Position numbers and translations under genes: made by a program
NCBI RefSeq assembly: GCF_026210795.1
Contig: NC_089433.1
Location: 868,001 to 932,000, forward strand
Source: Rhizophagus irregularis
Taxonomy: Eukaryota; Glomeromycota; Glomeromycetes; Glomerales; Glomeraceae
Reading direction: 5' to 3'
Length of the DNA: 64,000 bases
Part shown: positions 24,057-35,471 of the stretch, piece by piece
Numbering within the stretch: the first letter of the stretch is position 1
Layout: every line of letters starts with the position of its first letter
Notes under the pieces: generated by a model
Told to the model about the DNA's origin: nothing
Seen by the model: only the letters and a program-made list of their open reading frames with translations
Database searches by the model: none

Positions 24057-25665
24057 ATGGATGATGATAAACTTTTTTTATCTAAATTATCCCAAAATTT
24101 ACTTGAAATTTTAAATGATGAAGAATATTATGATATAACTATTGAAGTTGGTAATGACCCTCAAGTAAAAATATTTCGTGCGCATATGATTATTTTATAT
24201 TATCGTTCTTCATATTTACAAAGAATTTTATCGACTAATAAAAGAAAAAATGATGAAACTTTGACACATATTAAATTACCAAATATTTCACCTAAAGTTT
24301 TTCAAATAATTTTAAGGTAATAAAATTCTAAATTTAACAGGACTTTAAACAAAAAATTTAATATAATTTAATATAATTTAATATTCCTAATCCTAATTTT
24401 ATAATTTTTTTTTTATTATTATTTTTAGGTATATTTATAGTGGAAGAATTTCTTTGAAAGAAAATAATATTTTAGATATAATTAATTTACTAGTTTCTGC
24501 TAGTGAACTTGGTATTCAGGAATTAATCCTTTACATACAATCTTTTTTGATTGAAAATAAATCAAACTGGATGGAACAAAATTTCGATTTAATCTATCGA
24601 ACAAGCTTTGAAAATGATTCTTTCTTGGATCTTCAAAAATATTGCACTGAATTAATTTCTAAACAACCAGAAAAAATATTTAATTCAACAAATTTCACTT
24701 CAATTTCAGAAAAACTTTTAATTTCAATTATTCAAAATGATAATCTTCAAATGAACGAAATTCAAGTTTGGGAAAATGTTCTTATATGGGGACGTGCTCA
24801 AAATCCAGAACTTCCATCTGATATCACAAACTATTCAAAAGATGATTTTAATGTTTTAAGGAATACCTTGCAACAATGTATTCCATTTATTAAATTTTAC
24901 AATTTAACTACTAAAGAATTTGTGGATAAAGTATTACCTTATAAAAAAATTTTACCAAAGGATTTATATAAAGATTTATTAAAAGTCCTTTTAAATTATT
25001 TAGATCCTAATATCAAACTAAATGATAGAACAAAACCCAACGTAACTAAAGAAATTATTAATACTGAATCTATTGATTCAAAAATTATTACACATCAACA
25101 TGTTGAAGCAATCCCAAAACCCAACGTAACTAAAGAAATTATTAATACTGAAACTATTGATTCAAAAATTGTTACACATCAACATGTTGAAACAATCTCA
25201 AAATGGATCGACAGATTAGAAATTACTGATGAGTTAACTTCATCTTATGAATTCAAATTGTTATTTCGTGGATCTCGTGATGGATTTTGTCCTAAAAAAT
25301 TCCACGAAATTTGTGATAATCAATCTCGCACTGTTACGCTGGTTAAAGTAAAGGGCAACAACGAGATCCTTGGAGGATATAACCCGACTGAATGGATGTC
25401 TGATTATAGTCGGAATTATAATGAGGATTGTTTTATATTCTCTTTTAATAATAATATAATTAAAGATTGTATTATAAGTCGCGTAATGGCTAATAATGGA
25501 GCTACATGGAATTGTTTTTGTTATGGTCCATTATTTGGTTCTAATGATCTTATTATATGGGGATCCAGAGGTGAATGTCGTTGTTTTAAATCTGACTATG
25601 AAAAACCGATTAGAAAAGAGAGAAGATTTTCTATAGAAGAATTTGAAGTATTTAAAGTCGTGTAG
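24057..25665 (+). CDS. BTB + BACK + TLDc protein
   Basis: Two exons, 24057-24316 and 24429-25665, joined as R|YIYSGRISL (about 498 aa). Residues 1-90 are BTB (YYDITIEVG, FRAHMIILYYRSSYLQ). Residues about 90-215 are BACK (NWMEQNFDLIYRTSFENDSF, ISEKLLISIIQ, QVWENVLIWGRAQNPELPSD). Residues about 325-498 are TLDc (FKLLFRGSRDGF, FHEICD, ILGGYNPTEW, DCFIFSF, LIIWG). It is a clear tandem paralogue of the gene at 21499-23805 but lacks the lectin-like front end. The BACK-TLDc linker carries a perfect-length 28-residue direct duplication (PNVTKEIINTESIDSK... repeated with few changes; DNA period 84 bp from about 25032). The probable role is a Cullin-3 adaptor-like or oxidative-stress protein, by family only. 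Confidence 0.9.
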
Positions 25666-26800
25666 GCACTCACTTTTCGATAATGACAAATTCTTATAGT
25701 TTTTTAAATTTTTGGTGAGCTAATTTTTCTTGTAAGTTTCTCAGATAAATAAAATTTTGAATTTAAACTACCACATAACAATAATTTTTAGTGAATTTTT
25801 TTTATATCATGTCATATGTTTTTATCGTAAAAATAACAATCTTGGTTATAATTTATACGAAGGCACAGTTCATGTCCTAACGTAAAAATCAAAAATGATA
25901 TTTTAGACTGAAATTATGCATAGTGCATAGTTTTTTGAGTTTATAACGAAATATTACCTTCTGTTACCGATCTTCTATTTGAAGATATATTATGTCATGA
26001 TTAGGCGTCTACTTATATGCAAAAAATATGGGTACAAGCATGTATTAATTATCTAGCATTTAACCTTTTTTAAAAATAATGTCAGACTGTGACATAAAAG
26101 TGGCAAGATTTATTGGGAAGTCAGTAATTACATAAATGAATTTCAAAAGGGAAAATATTTCTTTCTGTAACAAAATAATAACTGAATGATCGATAAGTCA
26201 AAATTTGACCAATATAAATAACATTCTGATCTAAATAATGTTGAATAACATCAATGTCAATGATAAATAATTATGTATTCACGAAGCATAATTTAGGATT
26301 CTGCAACCCGGCACATGCCCATGCCTAAAAAAAAATTTGGGGCACGGGAGTAGGTATTGCTATAGGCATCAATGCCTGGCAAATAAAAAGGCTTGAACAC
26401 TGTAATTGGGATTGCACTGCACTAGTACTTGACATGGTGCTAAGTAAATAATATATACATTTTTTGCTCAGCAAAGAAAAATACAATTTTTTAGAAAAAA
26501 GTACATACATTATATTGATAACATTAATAGCAAATATCATATATTGTTAGGGTATATTGTTGTCAAAGCTTCCATTAGAAAGTAAACAAAAAAATGACGG
26601 GCAAATGGGCACTATCTTGCATAAAGCTAAATGATATCTAAAATTGGCTCTTAATTAAAATCATAATAATATCATTTTTATAATTCTCATTACATTTTCT
26701 TTTACCATTTAATTACTTAATTTTAATTTAATTTTAATATTAGATAATAATATCGCGTTTTAAATATATTTCATATAGATAAAAATTAAATACCTCCGAA
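25666..26800. other. intergenic
   Basis: No gene recognised; a 71-codon minus frame at 26325-26540 has no support. The last 8 bp (26793-26800, CCTCCGAA) are the left target duplication of the hAT element. Confidence 0.5.
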
Positions 26801-29800
26801 TAGTGTTTCGGGCGAAACCGAAACTAAATTTTTGGCGAAACTTCCGAAACTTGGCGAAACTAGTTTCGCCACCAGTGCAAAATTCCGAAACTGGCGGAAT
26901 TTCCGAAACCTAGCGAAACTTGCCCAAACTTCCGTAACTTCCGTAACTTGGCAAAACATGTTTTATTTATTTTTTTGTAATACATGACTGGTTTAACAAA
27001 AAAAATAACAAAATTTATTTATAAATTGCAACTTTACAATTTAGAATATTACAATATTACATAGTATTAATTATTTCATCAGCTTCGGCAGCTGGATCCC
27101 ATTCAATATCATCATTTTCATTCATAGGAACGTCTACTCTATTATCTTGAATCTCATCTTCTACACTATCTATACTATCTTCAATTATATCACCCAAAGT
27201 ATCAACAAATGCATCTAAGTCCAAAATATTATCAATATTTAATTCTTCCTCCTCACCAATTACTATTTCCTCCTCATTATTGTAATAATCAAGTAATTCA
27301 TCTTCCAATTCAAGAAGGTCTTGGTCGGGATTCAAATGTGCATCAATTAATATTTGATGAATTTCTTCAGTGGATTTTTCTATACCATAATAAGGCAATT
27401 CTTTTTTCACATTTGCATGATAATAGGCTGAAAGTTTATACATATTTTCAACTTTATTTAAGCCTAAACGGGTCCTTCTTTTGCCATATATCCAACCAAG
27501 ACTTGACCATACTCGCTCACATCCAGCTGCATGAGGTGTGACGGAAAAAAGTTTAAGTGCTAGTTGAACTAAGTAATCCTCATCTTTAGGAAAGCTATCC
27601 TCAATTGAAAACCACCAAGTATATGGAGTTTCAGTATCACCCATTTCAATATCAAAAGGTTTTTCTCGTATACGATATTGTTTCATTTGATGCATTAATT
27701 CTTTACGTTCAGCTTTGTTTTTTCCCATTTTCATAAAAATTTCATCTGCTATCATTAATAAATCTCTAAACAGACCTCGTGCCCAGCAAATTTCTAAAGT
27801 ATTTATTTGGTATGATAAATTTAATTTAGTAAATAATTTTATAATAATAACTATAATTTTGTCTTTGAAAAAAAAAAATGTGTTTGAATTTTCCATTTAG
27901 TGATTTATTAATTATTATTATAAGAATTACAGATAATATGATCCAAACTTACCAGTATAATACGGGTGTAAAAAAAAGCATAATAAATATATTGGATCAG
28001 CAAATTCAGCGTAACGACGGTTAAAAATTGAAATACACTGCTGACGAAAAACTCGATGATCATTATTAGGTAATTTTTTAATTGCAGCTCCAAGTTTTGC
28101 AAGTCCAAGAAAACAATCAGCAAGGGTGCAAGACTGAGATTCTAATGCTGCAATTGATTGTTTAATAGGACGTAAGGTAAATGCTAACGCACGTACATCA
28201 TCAAAAAATGCACGTGATCGTAAAACTGATAATACTGCTGTTGAAAGGTTTTTGGGTTTTTCACATTTTAACTAAATAAAAAGCAAAAAAATGAAATTAT
28301 TTGTTGAATTAGTAATTTAATGAATTCAGACAAATGGTTCAAAATCTTACATTTTCTAATGGTACTTTATGGCGCATAATTGAATCAACACAGTCATACA
28401 TAGTGTGCCATCTGGTATTTACCCATTTCTTCAATCCACCTCCACTAATACCACAAGCTTTAGCTTCTTCTTTTAATGCAGAACCTTTTTATATTAAATA
28501 AATTAATAAAACAATTGTAATATCAAAAAATAAAATAAAATAAAATTTAAATTAAATTACCTCCTTGATGGCTTTTTTTAAAGTATGTCACAATAGTATT
28601 ACATTTTGTTAAAATCCGATTTGCAAATGAAGTAGAGCAAATATCTTTTGAAATCAGATTAATAGCATGTGCCATGCAACGCACATTAAGAATATTTTTA
28701 TACTTTTCTGTGATAATTTGTCGTGCATTTCGAATATTTGCTCCTGAATCCGATACAATTGCTGAAAAATTTGCTGGACCAATTTCATCAATTATTTCAT
28801 CAATTGTTTTGGCTAAAAATTCGCCAGTATGGCTTTCACTTGATAGATCCTTTAAGCACCACAAATACTCCTTATGGTTGAGTGTGTGAATTAAAAAATC
28901 CCAAATTGACTCATTTGCTGAGTTTGTCCACCCATCACATGCTTGTTAGATTTAAAATAAAGATTAATTAAAATTAAATTAAAATCATTAATCATTAATA
29001 AATCAATAAACAACATACACAATGTTAAATTCACTGTATTTTTCAAATCTTTCATAACTTGTGTGTTCACAACTGCAGTTTAGTCTGCCAGAAAGTAATT
29101 CTTTTGATGGTGGCGTGTATCCTGGACGTAGAGTCTTCAAAAATTCAACAAAAAAAGGATTTTCAATTACATGCCATGAAATGCCACATACAACAAATGC
29201 TTTTACACAAGCACGATCAATTTCATGAATTCTATCCTCAGAGAGTTGACTACTTTCATGAAATTCTGACATTTTTGTTTGAATTGAACCATCATTAAGT
29301 TTTCGCTTTTTAGATGAAAGATTGGTCATATTTCCTTCAGCTTTTGCAGCAAGATGATTTAAGAAAAAGTTCCTTGTATCAGCCGGTACTTTAGAACAAT
29401 CATTAGCGAAGTGTGCTTCCAACTCTTGTGGTGAGCCCTTTTTCCAAAATAAATCACAGTATACACAGGTTGCTTCATAGTGACCTTCTGATTCTTTTCT
29501 ACCTTGTATAGCATTATCTCTCCATACCAAAGACTTAGGACGACCACCAGAATTTTTACTTTTCTTTTTTGTTGGAGTTATAGGAGTTGCATTTGGGGAA
29601 GGGTTAGAAAAGGTAAAAATTTGTGTAGACATAATTGAAGAAAATGATAATTGATAAGTGATTGTTTTCAAAGTTGGGCGATAAGAAAAAAGGGGGTTCA
29701 GGGGTAAATGGTTATTTATAAATAAACGCGTCAGTCACGTCATATAAATCTCCTTACATTTTTGCGAGGTAATACACGTGACATTTTTAGTTTCGCCAGG

Positions 29801-29925
29801 TTTCGGAAGTTTCGCCAGGTTTCGGAAATTTCGCCAAATTTCGGCAGTTTCGGAATGGCCCAAACTGAAACCTAAAATGGGCGAAATGTTTCACCAATCG
29901 CAAAACAGTTTCGCCCGAAACATTA
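26801..29925. mobile_element. complete autonomous-type hAT transposon
   Basis: 3,125 bp with terminal inverted repeats TAGTGTTTCGGGCGAAAC / GTTTCGCCCGAAACATTA and a perfect 8-bp target duplication CCTCCGAA (26793-26800, 29926-29933). Both ends contain 8-10 subterminal copies of (T)GGCGAAACT / TTTCGCCA motifs, typical transposase-binding repeats of hAT elements. The interior carries one transposase gene on the minus strand. Confidence 0.93.
27057..29671 (-). CDS. hAT transposase (BED zinc finger, DUF659-like core, hATC dimerisation)
   Basis: Five exons on the minus strand: about 29671-29020, 28941-28561, 28484-28351, 28271-27953, 27793-27057. Exon 1 begins MKTITYQ or, 13 codons on, MSTQIFTF, and holds a BED-type finger (GRPKSLVWRD, CVYC...HFANDC). 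Exon 2 has CDGWTNSANESIWDF, FSAIVSDSGANIRNAR and VRCMAHAINLI of the catalytic RNase H-like core. Exon 3 has KKWVNTRWHTMYD. Exon 5 has the hATC block (FSVTPHAAGCERVWSSLGWIYGKRRTRLG, KLSAYYH) and an acidic tail. Introns 2-4 join in frame. The exon 1-2 junction does not: GTATGT/GTGTAT donors at 29018-29020 and the AG at 28942-28943 leave the phase one off from CDGWTN, so either splicing is unusual or there is a single-base lesion. It moves its own element by cut-and-paste. Confidence 0.85.
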
Positions 29926-29933
29926 CCTCCGAA

Positions 29934-31247
29934 TATAATGTTTGGGATTAACCGTAAACCAGGTAATAAACAATCATACAATATTATTTAAATCATTAAC
30001 TTGGGCTTACCGTGAGCACAATTGTAGTATACATGATTCACTTATAAACTGAAAATCTCTAATTGGATTATATGTTTATTATGTTATTATCTTTATTTAA
30101 AAAGTTACTAATAATATTAACGCTTATTTAGTTTAGCTAGCCTAAGATTTTTCCCATTTCATTGAACTGACGTTCTTTATCATATTCTAAGAGCTGACCA
30201 TAATGTTCAAATCACCGAATTCTTCTTCGATCCCAGAAAAACTTTTGAATCTTTTATCCAAAATGATTATCTTGAACCGAAGTACAAATTTGGAAGCGAG
30301 GGATTAAATGGATTCGCTCAAAATCCTGAACTTTCTTCTGATTTTACAAACAAGAGTATCCAGAATTTAATTACGCCTTTTGTACTGAACCATCATCATG
30401 TAACATTAATTTGAGCGTTATTTTAGAGAATCGATTAAAAAGAACATTTACAAGTAAATTAACTAATAATGGCTGTCAGTTTTTAGTATAGCACATAAAT
30501 TTTACAATGAAGCTATGAAAATTTTTTTGTTTTTGAGAAGTGGAGCCAAAATATATATTTTTTACTATTTGATAAATATTTGGTTTGACCTCTATTTGCA
30601 TCAACAAATTTGAATTTCATATCAATAACCTTTCTAATAATTATGCTATTTTCAAAATTATTTCACTCCTTTCTAAATAAATTGAAAAATGGCTTGTAAA
30701 TTTTTTTCTTTTTTTGTTATTGCTATCTTCTTAATTTACTGCTTCAAAAACAACCCAAAGTTTTCGCTATGATTTGAGATTTGAGCGTAAAATGGACATG
30801 AAAAACTCATTATTTAAAGACAAATTTCATTCCACCTAAATATTATGTAAGTTGTTATTTACACCTCTATTATAATAATAAGCTCATCAATAACCTAAAA
30901 ATTATTTGGTAAGCCAAAAATACATATTTTAAAGTTTTCTTGTTAAGAATTAAAATAATGTGAAAATGACCATCATTTCAATTTTGGTAGTATTTTGCTT
31001 TAGTATTGATATTTAAAAACAAAATATTTAAAATTTCGGCATTTTTTATAAGAGAGGGATAAATTAATACAAATAATGTGATTTATGCTACGCCACAATG
31101 GGAGATTGACAGCTGTCAGCTGACACACATTTATACATGCAGTATCTCATGCAGTGCTTGATCAACATGCATATTGTATCACAATATACTCTTATTAATA
31201 AAGGCGTAAAAAAAAAAAATTTACATTGTTAAGAGAATTATATAGTA
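29934..31247. other. intergenic with a BACK-domain fragment
   Basis: Holds the fragment at 30200-30380. Otherwise AT-rich text with no gene recognised. A run of 12 A at about 31209-31220 precedes the ATG of the micro-exon candidate. Confidence 0.5.
30200..30380 (+). pseudogene. BTB-BACK gene fragment
   Basis: Reads FKSPNSSSIPEKLLNLLSK and, in other frames, WIRSKS/NPELSSDFTNK, matching IFRSPNFTSIPEKLLISVIQ ... AQNRELPSD in the BACK part of the gene at 21499-23805. Frame changes and missing flanks show a dead fragment. Confidence 0.6.
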
Positions 31248-34200
31248 ATGGCTCAAATCAAAGGTAAATATAACATACTAAGCAGACTGAAATATTAAAA
31301 TTTTTATTTAATAATAAATAAATTTATTTATTAATAATTTAAATATTATCTATTACCTTACGTAATATACATATGATATGATTTAAATGAATTACATTCT
31401 TGTTTAAAAATTATATTAAACAATTAGCTCGTAAGTTAATAAGTTATTTTATAGTTTAATAATATTGGAATTGCTTATTTTATTATATTCTATATAACTA
31501 AATAATTTATTTAACGATTAATAATATTATATATATAGTTAGTAAGTTATCAGTTATTTAAATCTTTAGTTCTTTACTCTATTTTGCATAATATTCAAAT
31601 AACTAAATTCTTTGTTTAAATAACTATTCAATAATCTATTATGATACAGATGGTAAGTTACAATTCTTAAAAGTTATATTTACTTGTTTAATATTTTATA
31701 TAACTAATTATATTCTTTATTTAGATTGTAAGTAATATATTTTATTTACAGTATATAATATTATATTATTTATATGATTATATCTAACTAATTATAATAA
31801 TTAATAATACTACAGGGTGTAAGTTATATGTCATCTACATTATTTCTACTATTTGTATAGTTTAAACTAACTAAATCTATTTACAAACAAATTATTTGGT
31901 TATTTCTTTTAGTTCGTAAGCTGAGTTATTATTTAATTCTATTGTTATGTATGTATATAATATTTACATATAAACTAACTAAATTTTTATTTAAAAATTA
32001 TTTAATGATATAGGGGGTAAGTTATTATTTAATTCTATTATGCTATCAATATTTCTATTGAGTATATAATTTAAATTTTAAACTAATTAAAATCTTTATT
32101 TTAATAATATAGCTTGTAAGTTATTTATTTACTTCGACTATTATTTATTTATATAATAATAATATATAATTTAAACTAAAAATTCTCTATTTAAAAAATT
32201 ATTTAATAATATAGCTTGTAAGTTATTTATTTAATTCTATTATTGCTTGCATATTTATATATTATATATAATTTAAACTAACTAAATTTCTTATTTAAAC
32301 TTAATAATATAGGGAGTAAGTTATTTATTTAGTTCTATTTTATTATATATTTATATGCATTTTAAATTTTTTCAAAAAATTATTTTGTAATTTCTTTTAG
32401 TTGGTAAGTCATAAGTTATTTATTTAATTTTATTATTACATCTTTATAATATTTATACATAATTCACATAATTTAACCTAACTAAATTCTTTATTTGGTA
32501 ATTTATTTTAGAACGTAAGTTATTATTTATTTAATTCTATTAGTATATATTTATATACTGTATTATTTATAATGTTTACGCATAATTTATAATTAAATTT
32601 TTTAATTAAAAAATTATATGATAATTTATTTTAGAACGTAAGTTATAGTTATTTATTTAATTTTATTTTTAAATATTTATAATATTTACATATAATTTAA
32701 ATTATGTAAATTCTTTATTTAAAAAATTAATTAATAACATAGGGGGTAAGTTATTTATTTAATTTTATTATTATATATTTGTATAATGTTTGCATACAGT
32801 TTAAGTTAACTAAATTCTTTATTTAAAAAATTATTTGGTAATTTCTTTTAGAACGTAAGTTATAAGTGATTTATTTAATTTATTATTATATATTTAGGAC
32901 ATTACAACTTATTTGTTAGTTTAATGTACTGATTCTTCTCTATTTTTTAAAAATCTAAAATATAATGAACATATAATAACATTTGTTTAAATACTTTCTT
33001 TAAATTATGATTATTTGAAATTTTCTGAAATTTTCTATATTCTCAAAATTTCTTAGATTTATTTAATCTATTTAATGAAAATTCCTTCTCCCACTTTATA
33101 GAAAATTCTGATGTTAAACAAACAATTAAATTGAAATGAACTTATATAATGTTTAAATGTAATTTAAATTAACTAAACTTTATTTAAATAATTTCATTTA
33201 GATCGTAAGTTATAAGTTATTATTCAATTGTATTATTACACATTTGCAGTACATTATATTTACATATAATTCAAACAAACTAAATTCCTTATTAAAAAAA
33301 ATTATTTAATAATATAGGAAGTAAGTTATTCATTTAATTCTACTATTATTATATACTTATGTAATATATTTATATATGTAATTTAAATTAACTAAATTCT
33401 TTATTTAAAAAAATTATTTAATATTATACTAGGGAGTAAGTTATTTATTTAATTTTATTATTATTACATAATTATATAATATTTACATATAATTTAATGA
33501 ATTAAATTCTTCATTCAAAAAAATTATTTAATAATAGAGAGTAAGTAATTTTATTATTACATATTTATAATATTTACATATAATTTAAACTAACTAAATT
33601 CTTTATTTAAAAATTATTTTGTAATATCTTTTAGTTGGTAAGTTATAAGTTTTTTGTTTAATTTTTTTTATTGTATTTGTATATAATGCTTATGTATAAT
33701 TTAATTCTTTATTCACAAATTATTTAATAATATAGCTCGTAAGTTATTTATTTAATTCTATGATTTATTATATTTTTATAATTTTTATATAATATTTGCA
33801 TATAATTTAAATTAATTAAGTTCTTTATTTAAAAATTATTTGGTAATTTTTTTTAGAACGTAAGTTATAACTTATTTATTAATTCTATTATTATAAATTT
33901 GTATAATGTAATCTAAATTAACTATTTAAAAATTATTTAATAATAGTTGGTAAGTTTTAGGTTATTTATTTAATTCTACGATACATATATCTATTTAAAC
34001 TAATTAAATTCATAATTTAAAATTTTTTTAATAATATAGAAAGTAAGTTACTATTTAATTTTATTATTATATATTTATACAATATTTTACATATAATTTA
34101 AACTAAATTCTTTATTTAAAATTTATTTATTAATTAATATAGGAGGTAAGTTATTTATTTAATTATATATAGGGATGGCAACGGTCAGTTATAGTCGGTC

Positions 34201-35438
34201 ATGGTCAGTTATAATCGATTATAGCAATTTAAACGGTCAGTTATGGTCGGTTAAAAATTGGTTAAACGGTCAGTTAAATGGTCGGTTATACCATTTTACT
34301 TAAATAATTGGTTAAATGGTCAGTTAAATGGTTAAAAATGGTCGGTCAGATGTTAAAACGGTTGGTTATGATCATAACTGTTGCCATCCCTAATTATATA
34401 TTATATAAAATTTATATATAATTTAAACTAATTAAATTCTATATGAAATTATTTAATAATATAGCAAGTAAGTTATTTATCTAATTCTCAATAGTTAATA
34501 TATTTACGTATATTTACATATAATCTAAACTAACTAAATTATTCAAAAATTATAGCTCGTAAGTTATTTATTTTCTATCATTATATATTTATATAATATT
34601 TGCATATAATTTAAACTAACTAAATTCTTTAATAAATTGTTAATATTATAGGAAGTAAGTTATTATTATTACATATTTATATAATATACATAATATTTAT
34701 GTATAATTTAAACTAATTAAATTCTTTAATCTTTATATAAAAATTATTCAATAATATAGCTTGTAAGTTAATTATTTAATTTTACTATTACATAATTATA
34801 TAATATTTATATATAATTTAAACTAATTAAATTTTTTATTTAAAAAAAAACTTAATAATAGATGGTAAGTTATTTATTCAATTCTAATATTATGTATTTA
34901 TATAATGATTGCATATAATTTATATTAATTTAATTCTTTATTTAATAAATTATTTAATAATATAGAAAGTAAGAATTTTAATATATATTTAGTATATAAT
35001 ATTTTTATATTTAAAAGTTAAACTAACTAAATATTTTATTTAAAAATTATTTAATCAAATAGATTGTAAGTTAGTAGTTATTTAATTTTATTACATATAA
35101 TTATATAATTTGTATATAATTAAACTAACTAAATTCTTAAAAAATTTAGATTGTAAATTATTATTTAATTTTGTTATCATAATACTTACATAAAATTTAA
35201 ACTAATTAAATCCTTTATTTAAAAAAATTATTTAATAATATAGGGGGTAAGTTATTTACTTAATTTTGTTATTGTATGTTTATATAATTTAAAATAACAA
35301 CTTTTTATTTTAAAACTATTTAATAATATAGGAGGTAGGTTATTTATTATATATTTATATAATATTTATATATGATTCATTTAATTAATTGAATTCTTTA
35401 TTAACAAAATTATTAATAATGTAGAGAGTGAGTTTTAA
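31248..35438 (+). CDS. candidate gene assembled from 36 single-codon (3-nt) exons
   Basis: Exon 1 (31248-31263) is ATGGCTCAAATCAAAG followed by GTAAAT. Then 36 triplets, each between YAG and GTAAG or a close variant: CTC 31428, TTA 31539, ATG 31650, ATT 31725, GGT 31816, TTC 31913, GGG 32014, CTT 32113, CTT 32215, GGA 32313, TTG 32401, AAC 32512, AAC 32635, GGG 32743, AAC 32852, ATC 33202, GAA 33318, GGA 33433, AGA 33538, TTG 33635, CTC 33736, AAC 33857, TTG 33947, AAA 34040, GAG 34143, CAA 34465, CTC 34556, GAA 34652, CTT 34760, ATG 34862, AAA 34966, ATT 35063, ATT 35150, GGG 35244, GAG 35332, AGA 35425. Exon 1 ends in phase 1, so codons straddle each intron: MAQIK, then ALNDWFRASW, IEQREHRRKI, AQLERATRTY, ENYWGE, then SEF and TAA (35436-35438) if the last donor is unused. 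The reading is stop-free and helix-like; one other phase has stops at once. Function unknown; no family recognised. Confidence 0.5.
31264..35424 (+). repeat. tandem array of about 36 AT-rich intron-like units (72-120 bp)
   Basis: Each unit reads GTAAGTTATTTATTTAATTC, an AT-rich middle, (T)TTAAACTAACTAAATTC (branch-site-like) and TTTATTTAAAAATTATTTAA, ending TATAG or TTTAG. Spacing between triplets is 72-120 nt except 164 nt (first), 347 nt (32855-33201, probably an insertion) and 319 nt (34146-34464, containing a hAT MITE). Units are diverged but alignable. The 5' splice site, branch-like motif and 3' AG are the best-kept parts. The array breaks off at a 499-bp element (35472-35970). Confidence 0.85.
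34170..34392. mobile_element. hAT-type MITE inside one intron unit
   Basis: 223 bp with inverted ends TAGGGATGGCAACGGTCAG / ACTGTTGCCATCCCTA and a perfect 8-bp duplication ATTATATA (34162-34169, 34393-34400). The inside is made of ATGGTCRGTTA-type direct repeats. Removing it restores a unit of ordinary length between triplets 25 and 26. Confidence 0.9.
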
Positions 35439-35471
35439 TTTTATTGTAGCATATTATTTAATGTTTATATA

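Noticed and set aside
27209-27541. 110-aa plus-strand ORF
   Set aside because: Antisense shadow of the hATC exon of the transposase.
29059-29298. 79-aa plus-strand ORF
   Set aside because: Antisense shadow of transposase exon 1.
31264-35424. CRISPR array or plain satellite DNA
   Set aside because: The variable parts are 3 nt, not spacers. Units diverge strongly except at splice-like signals, and unit length varies while the 3-nt gap never does. Tandem repetition is real but does not explain the constant triplets.
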